A stretch of 64,000 nt of DNA from Massospora cicadina (GCA_022478985.1 JAKSZP010014859.1:18995-82994), one strand, 5' to 3'. Counted from the first letter of the stretch, positions 42,173 through 56,690 are shown. The notes: generated by a model not told the origin, from the letters alone. Program-made: numbers and translations.

Positions 42173-43030
42173 TGACATGGATATGTCTTATCACTGGGTA
42201 AGTTCAAAATCTGATTTATTAGATGATATCATAGCATGACGAGCCTTTAGTATTGTATGGTAATTAGTAAGTTATGTATGTGATATTTAAACCAATTAAA
42301 TTAACTAATTAAATAAATTTAATTTAGGTATTATAGACGTCAATTAGTATGTTTAGTATAGAAACGAAAACAATCAATTCAGCTACTAAATAGATTAAAT
42401 GAAGTATTTTAGATGCAATTGTAATTTAAAATGTGAAAATTGAATTAATTATATCAACTATTTTGGATAATAAAAAAATGAAGTATTGTAGATGGTGATT
42501 AGTATGTTTAATATTTAATTGAACCAATTAAATTAGATAACTAAATAGATTAAATAATTTAGTGTAGATGTCAATTAGTATATTTATTATGTAATGACTG
42601 AACCAATTAAATCAACTAAATAGAATGATCCAGTTAAGTATTGTTGATGGCTTTCATTAATTTCTAGTATGAGATTGGACCAAACTAAATTCAGCCAAAT
42701 AAATAAAATCAAGTATTGTATATAGTCAATGTTAATTTTTGTATAAGATTGGACCAATCAATCACAGAAATAACCATCAACCTCTTACACAAAATCATTT
42801 AGCCTATTGAATAAAAAACAATATCAAACTGCTCTGCCAAAATGATACATTAATTCTAATTATGGTCTTCTATACCATATTTATCTTATGTAATAGTTAT
42901 ATTTGTTTTTCTATATGTGAAAGATTAAGAAAACCATTCTGTGTTAATTATCCATATTCATAGATTTTTTGTAATAAGTGTGGTTATTCTTTGTTCTTAT
43001 GTTTAGGATGAATTATGAACAAACAAACTT
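42173..43030 (+). repeat. Large interspersed repeat with about 70-75-bp units, copy 2
   Basis: Starts tgacatggatatgtcttatc and parallels 22484-23600, with fewer internal units. Ends in the same unique segment (gaaaccattctgtg...aattatga). No gene. Confidence 0.7.
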
Positions 43031-43474
43031 ATATATATAGTAATTTTATAAATAAAATGATTTCTTAAATCTCTTTCATCTTATTACTAACTAATTTATA
43101 AATTAATTCAACTTGATTTTGAATTTATTTCTAACAGCTATTTGGTTACTGTTGCTCACAGCTTCAATATAGGAAAATTCAATAATCAATTAAGTAAAAT
43201 AACTATCTATGTTGTCTTCTTTTAAAAGATTAAAATGATAAAACACAATGATGATATCACAGCATTACAGTAGAAGAAAAAGTACAGAAAATTTTGAAAG
43301 ATACTCATCTAAGGCATATATTTGCTCTTTAGCTTTTACATAAGATAAAAGTTATACCATTTTTAGACATAAGTATGCACTTTTAAGTTTTTTAATTAGA
43401 AATTCAGCTAAAATTTCCATTACATTATATTTTTTATTTTATTTTAAATTTTATATATTTTCAATAATTAGGCA

Positions 43475-43760
43475 TGAGGGGGGTACACAGCGGTAGAGTA
43501 TGGACTCAATGACCACTGTTTCCCATTTTCAATCCCTGTAGTTGAACTTAAGGAGGGGACATTTATGAATATGTTGGAGTTGTGCACCAATACCACAAAC
43601 TAAGATAGTATATAGCAAGGCTGTCCATGGAGTTCCTGGCCTATTATAAAACACATGTGAAAGTTTTTAGGTTTTATCCTCCTTTTCCATTAATTTAATC
43701 CCCTTAATTGGTGCAGTATCATCCCATATCAGCCTACCACAAATAAAATTTAAAATTTAA
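43475..43760 (+). mobile_element. SINE-c, copy 2
   Basis: Aligns with 25355-25647: tRNA-like head (cacagcggtagagtatgg), body with gtccatggagttcctggcct, tail ggtgcagtatcatcccat and aaataaaatttaaaattta. No clear target duplication. More decayed than copy 1. Confidence 0.75.
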
Positions 43761-44100
43761 ATCTATAAAAGTAAGTACATTACTTAGTATTATAAATACT
43801 CTCTTACTCTTAAGCACCACTTTAGTAATTAAAAGGGATACAGAAAAATTTTAAAGAGAAATTTATCAGCTAGCATTCTACTGCATTTATAGAATAGTAA
43901 ACTATAACTATGAAAGCACATACTTACAGTAGAGATCACTGCCTTGTAGAGCTTGAATTATATAGATAGATTGCCTATCATAACAGACTTGATTTTTACT
44001 CAAAGTACTCTACTGTATAGATTTATCATATGATTTGGGTTTACATGCCAACTTTAAGTCTAGGGGATGCCTCCTGAACCTAATCCACTAGAACTTCTCA
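43761..44100. other. AT-rich spacer
   Basis: No gene or element end recognised. Confidence 0.5.
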
Positions 44101-46239
44101 TTATGCACAAAAAAGGGGTGAATAAGGTGGCCATTACTTTTATTTCCCATGAAGATTTAGCCCATGTGGTAGATGAGAGTTGGTTGATGGCATACCCCTC
44201 ATAGTTGCCCCCTTTCCCCCTATCTTAACAATCAAGAGTTGGTGTAGCAATTGGAGTGTGTGTTTGGAGGTGATGGACATAAGAGGCTACCACCAGCAGG
44301 GTATTGGTTGGCATTCCTCTCTTCTTATAATTGAGGGTCCCAAGGAGGGGGCTATTAATATTAATAATTTGGTGTCTAGCAGAATTGAGCCATCCACAGT
44401 ACCCTTGGGTTCAAAGCCCTGCCAGTGAGTTTCTCTTCCTCTTAAAAAGGTGGACCCACCCCAGCATATTTGGGTGCATCAGATCTGTTTGATACTATCT
44501 GGGACCTTCCCTATGTGGCATAGCCTTGGGTGCATCTAGTTGCCCGCCAATTGAAGAATCACTGATACATCAAACATAATAATGCCAGTAGGGGAAATTT
44601 AGTGGAAAAGTATGAGTGTGAGTTGGATGGCCAGGAGGAAATAAATCTAGCATCATAAAATTTGGAATTTTTATGTGCCAGAATCAAATGTGATTACGCT
44701 ACCCTTGGTTTATGAAAATTTTGTTATTCCCAAGACCCCAGCACCTAAGACAACTGTCCCCACAGGAACAGTTGTTGCCAGTTTTACTTTTATGTTTTAA
44801 TAACAATTCTACTTGCGGAATTTTTTCCAATTAAACTACACCTTTAACCAGCTGCTGCCAATAGGTGTCATGTTCCCCAGATATGTAATGATTGGGCCCT
44901 AGTGGTCATAATCACAATGTTGATGCCTTCTCTCATCATCTGGAGCTATCATTATAGTGGCTTCCTGGGATTGTCCCCAATTGTAGATTCCATCTGACAT
45001 CAGGATATGACATTTCTTCAAGAGATTATTTCTCCCCAATGGAAAAGTTTAGTGACTTTTCCACATGATCAGAAAATCATGTCACTAGAGCATATTTGGG
45101 GCTTTCATAAGGTCCCAAAAGAACAAACAGCGGTGGAATCTGCAGCCACAATTGCAGACATGGCATTTTTTTGATGGGGATGATTGTAAATGTGATTGTT
45201 AGTTGCCACCCCTCAATCATTTCTCTCCCTGTCAAGTATCAGATTGTATGTATGGCTATGGCCTTTGGCACACTGGTTTGCATTCTGGGTGTTTACTCAC
45301 CCTGACTGGTAGGACAGTATCACCTTAATTGTCTGGCTTTATGACATCAACCCTTAATCCAAAGCTATCAGTGCTGAGTCTTAAGCAAATCTAAATGACT
45401 TGGCTGACATTATTGTATTTAATGCAGAGCTAACTCTCTTCTTTGACTTTGGGACACTAAAGCCTAACAATTATTACCAAAGCTGAATTGGGATGAAATA
45501 CCAACGCTGCTATAGTGGAGTCAGCATCCTCTTTCACTAGATCAACCTAAGCAAGGCAACCAGAGGGCCTGTTTCAGGGCCCTGATCAATATAAACCCCA
45601 GAGTAGCATAATAAATTTTGGATATGCCAACAAGAATATTCCTATGGGGCGCCATCTTTTTTGAAATTGATTTTAAATACTTCAATCCTCATACAGGGTG
45701 ATGGTTGCACCAAACTTACCGAAGATATGGCGCACTTTGACGTCAACAATTATCAAAAAACTTTAAGAACTAACCCAACTGCATTTTATTTCAACCATCA
45801 ATTAACAGCTCATCAAAATGAACTTTAATAATTTTACTATTGTGTCTAGATCAGAGATATATTTAGTTGATTAACAGAAAAATAAACTATTTGAAAAAAA
45901 ACCTAAAATTGGTGAATGGTAATATACCTGCCAATGTGAAACAATAAGAAAGCGGTACGACTAGAACAATGTGACTGAAAAGTATATTTCAGTTCAGTAA
46001 AAACTTTCTCATAGAGGCGTCTCTGCTGCAACTTCATGAAATAAAACATTACAGTTTCCTTAATTAGACAAAAAATAAATTTTAAAAGTCACAGCCCCAA
46101 TGATAGCTTAAATTTGGCATAAGAACAAGTTCTCCACTAGTGCCACAAAGAGGTGTTTGAACACACAGCCTCAATAGAGTTGGTAATCTTTTGATTCTAT
46201 GTGAGTATTCACCAAGGAATACCTTCAGTGGATGAAGTT

Positions 46240-49200
46240 TCTTGTCAACCACCAAGGCCTGGCTTGAAGCAGATATTGACCTCCATGATGACATGAAATT
46301 TAAAAAAGTGGGGATCTTTGCAAAGATGCCACACTTTGCAAAAGATCAAGACTGCCATTGATGGAGATTGACACCATCAAGAGTTACCAATACCTCAATC
46401 ACACATGATTGGACGTGCTACAATATTACCACCAATATTGCACTTGAGTGATATTATAATATCTTCCCCCTTGAAGAGGTGATGCCATTGATTGCGTCCA
46501 GATTTAAGGTTACCAACCCTACATTGATCATATATATATATGGATATCATGAAACTGTGTATGACTAGTTAAATCGTTATAGACGGAAGAGAAGGTAATA
46601 GAATAGGAGCCCTTTTGGTACTGGTCCTTGGATGACAAAATCTATTGGAACACAGATGGCTTCACATCCACATAAATTAGATACTGGGTTCACAATGGAA
46701 CCAGTACAAATCAGTTCCACAATCGGGAAAGTTTGGGTATAACTAAGAAGATTCATGAGACCCTGCATGAATTCTATTTCCCACTGGAAAATTGGATGAT
46801 ATGGAGGGACCATGATCCCCTGGATGAAGTGGCAGACTGGGATGCGTTGGGATTTAACCCCAAGACCAATCACACTTGAATTTAGAATTAGATCCTACCC
46901 CAGACAGCAGATGTGATTCATGAGGTTATAGCCCTGAACTCAGGCAGAACTGGCTCCAGGTGAGCATCCAATTGGAATAAATTAAGAACTGGAAACATTC
47001 ATTTCTCAAACCCTCCCTTGCAGTCCCTTATACCATTGAAGGTTTTACTCCATTGGAAGTCTCCCAAAGTGTGTGTAGGTCCTTAGGAGCAACCCATATA
47101 CTAAACAGGGAGAAATTCCCCTATTAAACCAAGAAGGGCTCAAAGAATGTGGCTGTTCCTCTCACCAATGGCGATTTGCCCAAGTGGTGGATGAAAAGGT
47201 GGGTCACAGACACTTTGAAGGTTTCTTCCCCTATAGTACTTCCCACAACTAAGAAATTGTTAGTAAAAAAGATATTTCAATTGTTGATAAGGCAAGAAAA
47301 GCCAATTTATGAATGACAACCATTCCCACTCTTTCAGCATCTAGGTTAGTGGAACAAAGATGTCTTCAATAGGTTTGAGCTTCATATAATTAATTATTTG
47401 TAATAAAATCAAAACTATAAACACTGCCCTTGGGTATGATCAGTTCACCTTGCCAAATGGCACATCCAGATACCAAGCCATGATTAGCTTATAATCTTTT
47501 TAGTAGAAATTTGATAGAAAATTCAAATGAGGGTAGGAATGATCTGAACTAAAAACTTGATCCTCATTGTTTGAAGATAATCAGAGTGTTAATCTTTAGA
47601 TCATGTTGCATTAGAACTTATTGACCTTAATGCACCCCATTTATTCCTTAAGAAGATTAAAAGGCAGCAGGCTCCAATAGGTCCTGTGGTTAGTCTATTA
47701 TTTCTTTATTTTCTTTATATAAAAATTCCTAAAAATCCATTTGTTTTTTAATTATACCTGGTTCTTATACTAATTATCAATTATAGTTTCCAGTTTATGG
47801 AAGTAGCATCACATAGTATTATCTTTCACCATCAATTAGGCAAAATCCTGTGAATGTCTGTATGAATAAAATTTCTAGGTGGCGTTCAGGGTGGTTATTC
47901 ACCTGGAATGGCTGCTCAGTCTTATTTTCATCAACACAATTCACGACATTTCAAGATGAGGTACCTGTATAAATGGCATAACTGTTTACTAACTCCAGTT
48001 AAAATAGTGTAACCATGAAGGACTGGTGCCAGTAGAGCTCAATTACTCTTTAAATACTATAACAATACTTGCACTTGGTGTGTGGTAACAAAGCTGCCAT
48101 CTTTTTGTATCACCTTGGATTCTCTCCTACTGAAGAACAAGGATAGAAAGATCAAATGATTACAATGATAAATGGTCTGCAACATCTGCAAGAGAAGCTT
48201 TTATGTGAATTAAATTAAACCTTCATGAGCAGCGGCCTCAACCCTGACAAGATGATAAGCTGGATTATGAAAGGGAGAACGCCCTCTTAGTCTCCAAATT
48301 TTTATCAAAATAGACATTCAGCGCTGCAGCTGTCCAATAAGAGAAGAAATCGTGGATTGGCGCTGGCAGCTACAGTGATTTCATCCACATATTTATCAAT
48401 ACCAGAATTTCTGAATGACAGGCATTGACGTCCTACTTCAAATATGCAATCTACATCCACCTCCAATGGGTTAAAGAGGAGGATTGATCAGATCTCATAG
48501 TTATGATCCTTTAAGAACTGGACAAAGGCCTTCATGGTTGTGAATATTACACCACTTAAAGTTGGAACATAGATATTAATATTTAGATCCCTGGTGAGCT
48601 CATTTGAAAATGCCTTATGGAGGCGGGCATCAAAAAAACTCCCACCTGTTAAATGAGCTAACCTGCTAAGATAAACAAACAGCAAAAAGGTTAACATTTC
48701 AAAATTTACTTATTAATTAAGGGCGCAAAATGGTTCACAAGGCAAAAATATTGGGTTATCTTACTAAGGCAAGGTACACGAATTCTTGCAACCTGGTTGA
48801 CTATATCATCAAGTGCCTTTGCCCACATACAGTGGAGGCACTATATGAACTGGTTCCCTGATGAAGGAAAATAAAATCGCCCTCTCAATCTTCATATGGA
48901 TCCCAGGCCTCTAACATGTAATATACATCAAACATGTGGATGAAAAACAGGTAGTATGCTTCTGTTATCAAATTGGGTCATACAATGGCTCAATGCCATC
49001 ACAAAAAAGGGGAAAATTACCCTACAAATAAAAATATAATTTCATCAATAAGATCACAAAAGTAAGGAATAAAGTCTTCTTCTAACCCAAGGACAACGAA
49101 AGGCCGCTGTGAAAACAAACAGAAATTGCAGAAATGAAGTACCAGCAACAGGAGCTGGATGTTACCCACAAAAGGTGTGGGAACATGAAATGGGGATGTG

Positions 49201-49300
49201 CCCTGAGGCTGAGGAGGAATCATTTATGAACCTCAATCTGGAGACACATAAAGGGGATGAGGGTATGAACTTACATCCCAAAGCACCTTACAACACTTAG
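46240..49300 (+). pseudogene. LINE-A3 ORF1 (helical repeats and basic end), decayed
   Basis: Recognisable units: TKAWLEADIDLHDDMKF (about 46240-46290), LENWMIWRDHDPLDEVADWDALGFNP (about 46785-46865), PYTIEGFTPLEV (about 47030-47070), then after an interruption the continuation near 48010-48300 ending ISWIMKGRTP. The ORF1 C-terminal part (GCYPQKVWEHEMGMCPEAEEESFMNL) is at 49150-49260. Order and spacing follow A2, which confirms that the repeats are ancestral to the family. Confidence 0.65.
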
Positions 49301-49989
49301 GCAAAACGGGCTAATAAAGATAAGGAGTATTGAAAAAAAGGTGGGTACCAAAAAATTTACCAAAAATGACAAGGACAAAAGCTTCCATAAAATTGGCAAA
49401 CACCAAAAAGCACCCACTAACTTATCAAGAAAATTGAGCAATAAAAGCAAGGGCAATAAGTCCTGAAACACTTGAGAAATTAGGCAACAACTCAAGAAGT
49501 CAATTGGCAGTGATTAAAGGCATGGAAGCGTGACTAACCTCCTTTAAGGAGAAGCTTGGGTCTTTGTTTTAACTGATACCCTCTTGATCAATAGATATAT
49601 GGTGATGGAAACAGAGTTCCCAGTGCACAATATGACCAGTAACAAAATTCTGGTTCCAAGAACTTTTACTACTTCTTTACACTAATTCATGACCAGCTTA
49701 ATTAAAGCTGTAACCAAAAACCAAACTCTTGTTTGTGGCTCAGTCCACAATATTTTCAAGCCTCATACTTATGTGCTGGTAAGCCAGGAATAATTATTAC
49801 GTTGACATATGCTAGAGAGATGGCTAGCATGCAAACAAGTGCAAGAAAGACGCATCACTTAAATAAATAATTATAATTTAGTTTAATCTATAAATTTTAG
49901 GACTTAATCCCATAGCCAACAGAAAATGGTTCCTGAGCTCAACTGCAATCCCAGGAACACCTGTGACCTCTCCACATAAAATGACACGC

Positions 49990-50570
49990 AATATGGAAAG
50001 ACCACGGTGTGATATACGTGTTAAACAAGAATATAGACATGGAACTTAAGGAAGATTGCATACCATAAGGATCCTAGTGCCATAGCCCAAAACAAGGACA
50101 CCAGTAGAAACCATCAAGTGATTTCAGTGTATGCATTACTGAAGCCCCAAAAAAACAAGAGTTTTGGAAGTTCCTGTCATAAGTACAAGCCATTGAAGAT
50201 ATGGTTTTTAATGAGACACGAATTGTTTGTCAAACACTAGCTGGAATACCTTCCTGACGCATAATTAAAAGTACAGCTAATGATATGCTAGAACACTTAA
50301 AGACCTTCGGATGTGTCTAACAATAGATGAAGAGGGCTTCAACCCTACAAGCCTTATGAGTTGGACATATGGCAGCAATGATGATCTATTGAAAAGTTCT
50401 GGCTGGATTAAGTCCTGGTCTCATCTGACCTTAAACCACTAAATTCAAACATTAAGATTAGCATTTGTGCAAAAAGTGACCACTTGATCATCCAGGTTTC
50501 TATTGATCTGGAGAAACCCCAAAGAAACAATAATGGTAGATCTTTCTGTCAATGCTAAGGGACACTTATT
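49990..50570 (+). pseudogene. LINE-A3 ORF2 endonuclease, decayed
   Basis: Fragments include GLNPTSLMSWTYGS-like sequence, LRMCLTIDEEGF (about 50305-50340), then KSDHLIIQVSIDLEKP (about 50475-50525) with the SDH histidine preserved. Frame broken repeatedly. Confidence 0.6.
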
Positions 50571-51225
50571 GTGCTGAGACATTAAAACTAATTTTATCTG
50601 TATTGTCACAATTTGAACCATCAAACCTGGATTATCTTTTTGACTGCTGGACTACATTAAAGAAGAAGCCCAAACATGATAGCATTAAGTGCAAAATTTG
50701 ATGGCCTACAAGCAAACTTACGCCACAAAAAAGATGAAGGATGCCGTTACCCTAAATCTCACATTGTGATAAAAAAGTGGTGGCATGACTATTAGAAGAC
50801 GCACAAATGGTACTGAGCCCTCCACAACAAAAAGACAACGAACTATACAAATGAAACTTACCACCATTAGAGAATGCTAGGGACAATGACCAAGGAGAGC
50901 ATGGAAAGTCTAAAGATTAAGCCTGGGCTAATATACAGCAGGTTAAAAATCAAACTGTAAGGTTTTTAAAGATCATTAAATCTGCTAAAAATGAAATTAA
51001 GCAATTCCACAGTGAGCTATTTCACTATCACAAGACATCATATTGACAACTAGAATCATACTTGGCCTGGTTAAGTTGGCGCTACAGGTGTGCTCAGACA
51101 AGGATAAGCGGATTCTTACCACTGAAATCACAATCACAAAAGTAAAGTAAACACTAAAGGAAGTGTCAAAGGTCAAGGTACCCATCCCCAACAACATATG
51201 CATAAAAATGTAATGTGATCAGCAA

Positions 51226-52340
51226 TTGTATTGTTCTAAAATAGCCAATTTATTTAACCAATGCCTGCAAACTGGGCGTCAAATCACATGGGAGCACAAG
51301 ACCTTAATTGATGTTATACAAGAAAGGTGCTCAATAAACCTTCAGAACTGGCACCCAATAGCACTTTTATACTCCAACAGAAAAATACTTACATTGTTAC
51401 CAAATAATTGATTCTTAAAGCAACATAAATTTACACAAAGCCCAGAAAAGGTTTATTAAGGGGAGCATCATATGATACAGAATCAGCTCTGTACAAAACA
51501 CCATTCAGGACATTTAAAGATCCAAATATGGTATTCTCATATTCTTGGACATGGGAAACGTCTACAATTGAGTAAAGTGGTTGTTCCTGCATGTAACAAT
51601 GAGAGCGGCTGGAATCCTTTAATATAATTACTCGGGTATTAACCTTTACTTGGAACTCACAACTATAGTTATTGTAACTTACAACTTAACAAATACAATT
51701 TCTGTCAGTCAGGGCCTCTGCCAAGGCGATCCCATGTCCCCTATCTTATTCAATTTTTCTGCTAACATCATGTTGGCAGCAGCGAAGTTGAATATCTGGG
51801 GGATAGTCCACCACAACTAAAGGCCATCAAGATACAAGACTTTAGAGATGACACCATGGTGGGGATTATCTAAAACTTTTTAAGGTGCTAAAGAGCTCCT
51901 CAGCCTCAATCATTTTGGCTTTATATGAAAAAATCAATATTGACAAGACTGTCATAATAAAGATTGGATGTCCATAATTCTGCCTGCCAACTGGCCTGAC
52001 CCCCTAAAACATAAACAAACTTTCTGATACCTAAAGATCTTAATCAATGAGAAGAGACCGGCGGTCAATGAGATAGAACAAGCAGTGTTGTCCAGTATGC
52101 TGGCATTAATGACATACTGGAAGTACATTTACTCAACCTCAAAGGGAAAATGCAGGCGATCAACATCTTTATCCTCTTGAAGCTCCAATTGTGGTTCATG
52201 TGCTGCTAATGAGCCTGACGCTGGAATATAAGTCAAAGTCGCTCATACAGACTTTCTTATAGTATAAAGATAAAGCAGCTCAGATTACCCTAGAGACGTA
52301 TTATGGCTCAAACGTGAAGGCAGCATGGGCCTAATTATTT
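51226..52340 (+). pseudogene. LINE-A3 ORF2 reverse transcriptase, decayed
   Basis: NLFNQCLQTGRQI...LQNWHPIALLYSNRKILT (51240-51400) is the fingers region. ILILGHGKRLQLSKV is the LDMEKAYD block in a shifted frame (about 51540). QGLCQGDPMSPILFNFSANIM (about 51710-51770) is the best-preserved motif. The DD region near 51850 is lost. Thumb remnants follow to about 52340. Confidence 0.7.
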
Positions 52341-53219
52341 CCAATTTTACGCATGGATGATATAGGAAAAGTTGTTTGTCCAAATGCTGCAGACAAACAT
52401 CTACTGCCCAAACTTTACATGGAGAATCAACTGATCTCAGATACAAGGAATACCAGTAGCCATCCAATCACAATCCCTACAGGGATGGATGGCAATCAAA
52501 CCAAGGCTAATCTCCCAGCCAAAAAAGCTCCTTCTATGGTAACTGTGCAACTGGACGGTTTGGCTAGGCAGTTGGTAACTAAAAACCATGTCTTAAGGTG
52601 CATACCAAATTTGACGGGATATCTATGCCCAAAACTCAGCAATGAGTCAGGCCACAGCCTTGGAGGAGCGGAATCAAATTAGAAACAATTTTTCCAACAA
52701 GCCGATTAGAAGACTTTTCAAGAGCTCACTGATCAAAGTCAGGAAAGAACCCAAAGCCACCAGTGAACCCCCCAACATGACCACAGCTACTAAATGACTT
52801 GGAAGAGGAGGGACACAACACCAATTATAAACTCAAGGAGCTGGTAGTGAGTCTTAACAGAAACTTGGTAACCTCAAACTGACAATAAATTACTTGACAT
52901 ATATTACATTGGGCTATTTAGATGGGCAAGAACTGCAACCCATATTATCCCTGCAAGATTGCATATTGTGCGCCAAACCTGTATAATATTGACCACCGCT
53001 ATTTTAAGTGTTTTGTGTTTAAAAAATACTGGTCATTTAAAATTAATATTGTTTAGAAGACAAGCCCCAGATCTACATACTTCACTGTAAACTTTTGGGT
53101 AGTTTGATTCACAGGTTTGAACTTGTAAGATAAAAAGGCCACTGGCTGATTGCAACAACTAGTGTGTGAGTCTTCAGCACAAATGGCTTTAACCCCACTC
53201 TAAATATATAGTTTTAGAT

Positions 53220-54050
53220 ATAACTAGTTAAATTTTTTCCTTCAACTCACAAATTTGAAGTCAAAGTTAAATAATATTTAGTAATTGGATTCTGCTCTTT
53301 ATTAAGAAAAACTAGAGGTTATTATAGAGCTAAAGTTGCACAACTTTTCAGCTGGCTCACTGAGGATAATTTAATTATACTTTACAAACTTTAACCTTGG
53401 AGAAAACTTCTGAACATATCAGATCTCATCTCCTTAGTCAATCCCCTATAGCGTAACCTCCATGGTTTGGAAGCAATCAATTAGTGTTAGGAACAAGACA
53501 TCAATTGTACAGGGGCTTCGTTGCTAGGTTACATCTTCAAATACTGCCAGAAAAAGCATTAAAAACGCTTTAGTAGTTTCAAAAAATGACCCTAATTGTT
53601 CAACACCTCTGCTTGAACGATTCACCATAGTATTCTGACTATCAGCTATCAAACCCTCATCAGGAAAACTGTTAATATTATCAGGATGAGTCCACAACAA
53701 AATATTAATCAAAACCAATCATCAGATTTTCATCCTTTGTTTAAAGTGAGTAATTGTATATAAAGCAACCCTTGCTAAACAAAAAGTGTTAATTTACAAT
53801 CTTCAAAAACTTAATATATAAGCTAAATAATTGTACCATAATTAGAATAAATTTAAATTTATTCTAATCCAAGTGGATAATGTGGGCAATTATAAAAATT
53901 TAACACTCAAAAGACCTTTTCTTTGTAGAGACACTTAAAATGAGATGATCCAGCTCTGGGAATTATTATACCACTGCTGTATATGGGTATTTCACTCAAA
54001 AATATGGCCAAGCAATTGATTCATGAACGCCCCCATTTAAAAGCGTTAGT
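53220..54050. other. AT-rich block inside LINE A3, nature unresolved
   Basis: No similarity to other family-A copies at this position and no coding frame of note. Possibly an old non-coding insertion. Confidence 0.35.
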
Positions 54051-54425
54051 TCTTAGAACAGTCTGGGCACTCTCTAATCAGCCACACATATTAAAGTTCT
54101 TGCACCTAATCCTAGAGTTCTTTTTTTAGTACTAGATAATCCTAGAGTTCTTTATAGCTGCACTTTTAGCATTTACCCCTGGATTTATTTCCAATGTGAC
54201 TAGGCAACTTTATAGACTCCAGATCTGACATCTAGTAAGCTTGCTGATGCTAGAACCATGGCTTTGAATGGTGAACACTAGCCAATTCTGGTTGGTAATT
54301 CTAACTGATTAGTGGCACCCATTGCTGATCTTTTTATCCCAGAAAAAGCTCCTGTTTTCACCATTCCCTCTTGTCAAACTTTTGTATTTTTTTAATTATT
54401 ATATAAATGTAAAGATCTTAAAAAA

Positions 54426-55410
54426 TACCTATTATGTGTAAAAATATATTATAAGAAGCTAAAAATGAACTAGGTTTCCTGCCAGCCATGATTTATAAGA
54501 AGTGAAAAGCTCATTTATTGTATGTATGCATATATAACTATTGCTGCATATGCACCTAAAAGAAAGATTATAGGAAAGCAAGTTAAAAATGATCAATGCA
54601 TCTTATAAATGCTATGCATTTTTTATTTTAATTTTGTAATAATAGTAAATCCAACTATTGAAGAGACATAATAATTTATCTTTAGTATCATTAAGTATCA
54701 TTCATAGATCATGCATTTATATGGCATATAGCATCACTACAAAACAATGTGCTATATGATTATCTAACACATATTCCATGTCATTATACTTATAAGGCAA
54801 CAAAAAATTTACCGTAGATTTTTATATGCTTTACCAAAACACAACCAGCTTTACACACTTCATTATAATCACTTTAAATAGCGCCTGTCAGATATCAAAA
54901 TATGTGACATGAAGGTAAGTATATCAACTAGTTGACTTCAATATCATTATTGAAACCTAGACCTAAGAAGGGGTTAATAAAGTTACAACGGCTAATCATA
55001 CAACAAAAATCATTAGTTGGTAAGGCTCAAATTGACCTTAAGTAAAATCTGGCAGACAAAATTGAGATTAAGTTACCTTAAATGTTTTCTGCCTAATAGA
55101 AATGAAAAATCATTGGAATGGCATGCAACCAGTACACTAGGTGACAAATGAGGCAATAAATAAGACAAACCCACAAAAGGTAAGAATCAAGAATCCTCCT
55201 AACAATCGCCTAAGTGATATTAAGTCTCATCTGACTTGGTACATTCAACATATTCTTGCCCTAACAAAAATATGCTACAAAGGCATTATACCATTTGGAA
55301 TGCATCACCTGATAAAGAGCCTCCCATCCGGATTTCCCTCCTTAATACTTTTTATTAATCCTTTTCCATAGGGGTTTTTTATTTTTGAATGTGATATAAA
55401 GCCCCTTCTT
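54426..55410. other. AT-rich intergenic DNA
   Basis: No element ends, RNA genes or credible ORFs seen. The 76-codon frame at 55141-55371 has no recognisable similarity. Confidence 0.5.
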
Positions 55411-55414
55411 TTAT

Positions 55415-55660
55415 CTATAAAAATACAAGCAAGTGTTTGTGTGTGTGAATATGCATGTACCCAGCCAGAAATATGGCATATAATATTTTTTAAGAATTTG
55501 GATATAGTTTGATGGGAGGGGGTCTGTGCACTTCTAAGTAAAAGTTTTGATTTTAATATTAAAAGATAAAGTTTTTTATGTAAGAAAAAACTTTATATTT
55601 TTTAATAAAAATTAGTATATAGTTATGGCTGAGAAGGTTGATATTTAGTTGATTCAATAG
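55415..55660 (+). repeat. Interspersed repeat R
   Basis: acaagcaagtgtttgtgtgt start and the same body order as 23605-23850, followed by about 44-bp tandem units to about 55880. No gene. Confidence 0.65.
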
Positions 55661-55974
55661 TTTAAACTGGGTTTGTCAAGAAGTTGTTAGTCATTTGGCT
55701 AAATATCAAGTTAATCTTTTTAATAAGTAGTAAGTAATTGGCTGATTTGATAGAATAGAAAAGTTTTGTTAAAAGGTTGGTGGTTTTAGGTTGATTCAAT
55801 AGATTCAACTTGTTTTGTGCAAATGGTTAGTAGTTTTTAAGCTAATTAATAGGTTTGAGTACTTCTAAACTTATCAATAGCCATCTAACAATTTATATGA
55901 ACTAGTAAATAATATTATTTGTTAAATCAAACCCAAAACAATGCTGGGTAAAACGGGGTATCAACATGATATAA

Positions 55975-56100
55975 AATTTTATGGGGTGAGTCAAACTTGG
56001 GACAATTATACCACACCAAGTTTTTAAATTTAACCTGTGCTGGTTTCGAATTTATATCAAAATAAAACCTAAACCAGAGTGGAGCAGGAACCACCCTGCT
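55975..56100 (-). mobile_element. SINE-a, decayed
   Basis: Minus-strand copy: tail gggtgagtcaaacttgggac on the plus strand, head at the right end (ggagcaggaaccaccc). Flanked by atgatata at 55967-55974 and 56101-56108. Confidence 0.7.
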
Positions 56101-56434
56101 ATGATATACTCCTCTATCATCATGATAAAAATTTAATTAATCATTATAAATTGTTTGTTTATTAATCCTGTGAAGCGCCAGGTAACACCATTATTATTTG
56201 GTAGATCAAATAATTTTAGTTGGATTAATTATGACTGAGTAGTTAGTGTTTTTTGGTTAATTTGTAGGTCAATTGGTTCTAGCTGAGTGGCCAATTACAT
56301 TTGGTTAAATTGAGAAGTCAATAGTTTTAGCTAAGTGGTTAATGTTATCTATAATCCAAAATCTAAAATACTTATTTAAATCATCTTTAAACTTTGAACA
56401 ATTTATTAAAGCACGGGTACCTGGAGGTTAGTAT

Positions 56435-56690
56435 ATAATAATAAAAGCAAGTGTTTGTGTGCGTGTATGCAATGCCTAGACAAAACTACAGCATTTAGAT
56501 TTTTGAAATTTGGGTTTAGGAAGATGTAGGGGGCTCATGTGCACCTCAAAGCCAGAATTTTAATTTTTATAAGTAGTAAATCTTTACATGTAGGAAGTAA
56601 ACTTTTATATGTTTCTATTGGTTTTTGGTATATTGTTATGGCTGAAAAATTTGATTTTAGTTGATTCAATAGTTTAGTGGGTGTATCCCA
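56435..56690 (+). repeat. Interspersed repeat R
   Basis: Starts ataataaaagcaagtgtttg and ends near gattcaatagtttagtgggt, where the second coding retroposon is inserted. No gene. Confidence 0.7.

Larger units (their letters stand above)
44100..54425 (+). mobile_element. LINE family A, copy A3 (heavily decayed, left end uncertain)
   Basis: Plus-strand family-A LINE. The repeat-rich ORF1 part is clear from about 46240 and endonuclease, RT and 3' region follow to an A-run at about 54425. 44100-46240 is probably the ORF1 N-terminal part but matches A2 only weakly. Blocks without family-A similarity at about 45620-46090, 47090-47880 and 53220-54050 look like later insertions or extra sequence. No frame longer than about 110 codons survives. 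Confidence 0.7.

Noticed and set aside
55141..55371. 76-codon ORF in AT-rich DNA
   Set aside because: No similarity, no conserved copy and a composition like its non-coding surroundings.
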